Assembly (NCBI GenBank): GCA_947501325.1
Contig: CANMVC010000003.1
Span: 101,830-165,829 of the forward strand
Source of the DNA: an uncultured Sphingomonadaceae bacterium
Lineage (GTDB): Bacteria > Pseudomonadota > Alphaproteobacteria > Sphingomonadales > Sphingomonadaceae
Length of the DNA: 64,000 nt
Direction of reading: 5' to 3'
Shown here: positions 61,907-64,000 of the stretch, piece by piece
Layout of the letters: each line of letters starts with the position of its first letter
Position numbering within the stretch: position 1 is the first letter of the stretch
The notes under the pieces: generated by a model
The model's input: only the letters and a program-made list of their open reading frames with translations
Database searches by the model: none
What the model was told of the DNA's origin: nothing
Program-made: the position numbers and the translations under genes

Positions 61907-62524
61907 ATGACAGAACAAGAGGCGCAGGACTGGCTGCGCGAAAAATTCGATGTTTCACGTGAAACATGGGAGCGGCTGGAGCAATTTCTCGCCCTTCTTT
62001 CTGAAGAAATGCAGCATCAGAATCTGATCTCCAAATCAAGCGCCGACCATGTCTGGGCCCGACATGTTGTCGATAGCGCGCAATTATTGCTACATGCGCC
62101 AAAAGGGCAGGGCCGCAAAATCTGGATGGATCTGGGGACCGGCGCCGGCTTCCCCGGGATCATTATCGCAATATTGAGTGACTATGACGTGCAGATGGTG
62201 GAGTCGCGATCTCGCCGGATAGCCTTTCTGGAATCTGTCGTAACAAAGCTGGATCTGATCGAAAAAGCCTTGGTATTGGGCGACCGTTTGGAGAAGGTTG
62301 AAAGCCATCCTGTGGACGTCATTAGTGCAAGAGCTTTTGCGCCATTGCAAAAACTGTTGTCACTTTCACACCGGTTTTCCACAGAAAAAACGGTTTGGCT
62401 CTTACCTAAAGGCAAAAATGCGGTAAGGGAGTTAAAAGGCCTATCGCCAAAACGGCAAAAAATGTTCCACGTGGAACAAAGTTTGACCGACCCGGAAGCG
62501 GGAATATTGGTGGGAATAGGCTGA
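61907..62524 (+). CDS. rsmG: 16S rRNA (guanine-527-N7)-methyltransferase
   Basis: From ATG 61907 the 205-residue enzyme (MTEQEAQDWLREKFDVSRETW) has the SAM-binding D-L-G-T-G-A-G-F-P-G-I motif and VISARAFAPLQKLL. It methylates G527 of 16S rRNA. The coding sequence contains two parS palindromes: residues FDVSRET at 61950 and MFHVEQ at 62463 are read from them. An upstream ATG at 61862 lies within mnmG and gives a non-conserved extension. Confidence 0.95.
   Translation: MTEQEAQDWLREKFDVSRETWERLEQFLALLSEEMQHQNLISKSSADHVWARHVVDSAQLLLHAPKGQGRKIWMDLGTGAGFPGIIIAILSDYDVQMVESRSRRIAFLESVVTKLDLIEKALVLGDRLEKVESHPVDVISARAFAPLQKLLSLSHRFSTEKTVWLLPKGKNAVRELKGLSPKRQKMFHVEQSLTDPEAGILVGIG
61950..61967. other. 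parS: parS site within the 5' part of rsmG
   Basis: ATGTTTCACGTGAAACAT is a perfect 18-base palindrome and contains the classic parS core TGTTTCACGTGAAACA. It encodes part of the FDVSRETW sequence, which is conserved in RsmG of many bacteria. Confidence 0.9.
62463..62478. other. parS: parS site within the 3' part of rsmG
   Basis: TGTTCCACGTGGAACA is a perfect 16-base palindrome, same core as the site at 59946. It encodes MFHVEQ close to the RsmG C-terminus, 104 bases upstream of the parA start. Confidence 0.9.
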
Positions 62525-62566
62525 AAACGTTTATTTATATCAGCTTAGCGAAGGGTTCTGCGTAAA

Positions 62567-63349
62567 ATGGTCCGGATAGCGATAGCAAATCAAAAAGGCG
62601 GCGTCGGTAAAACGACCACAGCCATTAATATGGCGACGGCTCTTGCTGCAAGCGGCTGGAAAGTATTGTTGATCGATCTCGATCCGCAAGGGAACGCATC
62701 CACCGGGCTTGGTTTGAATCAGGCAGAACGCACGCATAGCAGCTATGACCTGCTGATTTCGGACACCCCCCTGGCTGAATGCGTTATCAGTACCCGTGTG
62801 CCTGGCCTTGATATCGTACCGGCTGTCGTTGATCTTTCCGGCGCGGAAGTGGAACTGGTCGAGTTTGAAGAGCGCACCCATCGGCTGAAAAAAGCCTTGG
62901 ATGCAGGTGACGACGGACAGTGGGACATCTGTTTGATCGATTGCCCGCCATCGCTTGGATTGTTGACACTCAATGCGATGGTCGCTGTAGAATCGCTTCT
63001 GGTGCCGCTGCAGTGCGAGTTTTTTGCGCTCGAAGGTCTCAGCCAGCTGTTGCAGACGGTGGAACGCATCAGAGCGCGTTTCAATCGGGCCTTGTCCGTT
63101 ATGGGTGTGGTGCTCACCATGTATGATCGCCGGAACAAGTTGACCGAGCAGGTGTCCGACGATGTTCGCGCCTGTCTGGGAAATGTCGTATTTGATACAG
63201 TAATTCCCAGAAACGTGCGGCTTTCAGAAGCACCAAGTCACGGTTTACCCGCCCTGATTTACGATCATCGATGCAGTGGGTCAGAGGCTTATATCAATTT
63301 GGCGCGGGAATTAATCTCTCGGCTGCCAGAACGGAAGGTTGCTGCATGA
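62567..63349 (+). CDS. parA: Chromosome-partitioning ATPase ParA
   Basis: The 260-residue protein has the deviant Walker A K-G-G-V-G-K-T-T (residues 10-17), VLLIDLDPQGN, and DICLIDCPPSLG (Walker B). It forms an ATP-dependent gradient on the nucleoid that moves ParB-bound origins to the poles. Start ATG 62567 follows an AAGGG-type stretch. Its stop overlaps the parB start. Two parS sites lie in rsmG just upstream. Confidence 0.96.
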   Translation: MVRIAIANQKGGVGKTTTAINMATALAASGWKVLLIDLDPQGNASTGLGLNQAERTHSSYDLLISDTPLAECVISTRVPGLDIVPAVVDLSGAEVELVEFEERTHRLKKALDAGDDGQWDICLIDCPPSLGLLTLNAMVAVESLLVPLQCEFFALEGLSQLLQTVERIRARFNRALSVMGVVLTMYDRRNKLTEQVSDDVRACLGNVVFDTVIPRNVRLSEAPSHGLPALIYDHRCSGSEAYINLARELISRLPERKVAA

Positions 63350-64000
63350 TGGCCAAAGAAGAGGAAGCTCCATTGCCGAAAAAGGCTGCCATAAAAAAGG
63401 CCACCGGCCTGGGCCGCGGCTTAAATTCTCTATTCGGCGAAATTCAGCGGGAAGAACCCCTCATCCAGGCAACGGAAGCGGACGCAGAAGAAGGAGGCGC
63501 GGATGCCCGCACGGAAGGGCTGCGGTCCATAGCTATATCGGATATCCGCCCCAATCCAGATCAACCGCGGCAGACTTTTGATAATGAAGCGCTTGATGAG
63601 CTTGCCGACAGCATGAAGTTGCGCGGTGTCATTCAGCCAATTGTCGTTCGGCCCCATGGCAAGAACTTCCAGATCGTCGCCGGTGAACGTCGTTGGCGCG
63701 CTGCCCAGCGGGCCCGTTTGCATCGGGTTCCGGCGATTGTTCGCAGCCTCAATGATGCGGAAACATTAGAAATTGCAATCGTTGAAAATGTTCAGCGGCG
63801 CGATCTGAATGCCGTTGAAGAGGCTGAGGCCTATGTGAAGTTGAAAGATGACTTTGGGCATAGCCAGGCGAAATTGGCGGAACTTGTGGGTAAGTCCCGC
63901 AGTCACATCGCTAACCTGATGCGATTGCTCGAGCTGCCTGAATCGGTTCGGACGCTCGTTGCGGAAGAAAAGCTGACCATGGGGCACGCCCGGGCGCTTA
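63346..64000 (+). CDS. parB: Chromosome-partitioning protein ParB, C-terminus beyond window edge
   Basis: The open frame runs from ATG 63346 (ATG 63349 is also possible) off the window end; 218 codons are visible. It starts with a basic stretch ending TGLGRGLNSLFGE, then the CTPase/ParB domain from about residue 65 (ISDIRPNPDQPRQTF, GERRWRAAQRA, IVENVQRRDLNAVEEA) and the helix-turn-helix (LAELVGKSRSHIANLMRLLELP). ParB binds parS, loads as a CTP-dependent clamp and recruits MipZ. About 80 C-terminal residues are missing. Confidence 0.95.
   Translation, partial: MMAKEEEAPLPKKAAIKKATGLGRGLNSLFGEIQREEPLIQATEADAEEGGADARTEGLRSIAISDIRPNPDQPRQTFDNEALDELADSMKLRGVIQPIVVRPHGKNFQIVAGERRWRAAQRARLHRVPAIVRSLNDAETLEIAIVENVQRRDLNAVEEAEAYVKLKDDFGHSQAKLAELVGKSRSHIANLMRLLELPESVRTLVAEEKLTMGHARAL

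Noticed and set aside
1-64000. CRISPR arrays, tRNA/rRNA genes, prophage and insertion sequences
   Set aside because: None of the expected repeat-spacer patterns, cloverleaf cores, integrases or transposases was seen anywhere in the window; a covariance search could still reveal small RNAs.

Overview
The window is a chromosomal segment from an alphaproteobacterium, most probably a sphingomonad (order Sphingomonadales). The evidence is the gene content: MipZ-type division ATPase, DivK, DUF3572, DUF1491, DUF3576, DUF6489 and MmcB proteins, the FemAB-like acyltransferase, and the gene order around hemE. Base composition looks moderate (I estimate mid-50s % GC by eye), which would fit genera such as Sphingorhabdus or Parasphingorhabdus better than the high-GC sphingomonads; that genus guess is inference.

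The centre of the window is the likely chromosome replication origin. Between the divergent genes ppsR (leftward) and hemE (rightward) lies a 302-base gap (52881-53182) with two perfect DnaA boxes, three one-mismatch boxes, a long inverted repeat and an AT-rich tract. This is the position of oriC in Caulobacter and other alphaproteobacteria. Genes to the left (ppsR, maf, aroE, coaE, dnaQ, hpf, ptsN, a thioesterase, DUF1491, sleB) point left and genes to the right (hemE, hemJ, rho, a monooxygenase, terC-like, mnmE, mnmG, rsmG, parA, parB) mostly point right, co-oriented with the expected forks. Three perfect parS-like palindromes (59946, 61950, 62463) and one near-perfect site inside aroE (51307) bracket the origin and would be loaded by the ParB encoded at the right edge.

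Left to right: 1-8.2 kb holds RNase D (cut by the edge), a frameshifted DUF4870 gene, a double cold-shock protein, Dps, a TMEM165/GDT1 homologue, ribosomal protein L33, divK and a run of small housekeeping enzymes. 8.4-14 kb holds panC and a four-gene leftward cluster: a tandem HxlR regulator, a carotenoid-cleavage-type oxygenase, a thiolase and a DUF1295 membrane enzyme. 14.4-20.2 kb holds mipZ, a membrane J-protein, phosphomannomutase/phosphoglucomutase, an AI-2E family permease and a metallo-beta-lactamase-fold hydrolase. 20.2-27.2 kb holds the ligase-associated DNA-repair helicase and its partner nuclease PdeM, separated by two tandem double-retropepsin aspartyl proteases, a GST and TrhO. 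27.2-34.2 kb holds bioF-bioD-bioA, a Na+/H+ antiporter, a PLP-binding protein and a ThiE-like protein. 34.6-39.3 kb holds DUF3576 lipoprotein, leuS, lptE and holA. 39.3-47 kb holds msrB, a class A penicillin-binding protein, a YgjP/YcgN/SCO cluster, an ankyrin protein, mmcB and sleB.

Most of the window is ordinary core chromosome. The items that I think deserve attention are the oriC/parS architecture, the tandem double retropepsins with a TonB-box-like linker sitting inside a DNA-repair neighbourhood, the duplicated HxlR regulator with a repeated His/Cys motif in front of a carotenoid-oxygenase/thiolase operon, and the frameshifted DUF4870 gene whose break lies in a palindromic TA repeat. 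No tRNA, rRNA, CRISPR array, insertion sequence or prophage was seen.
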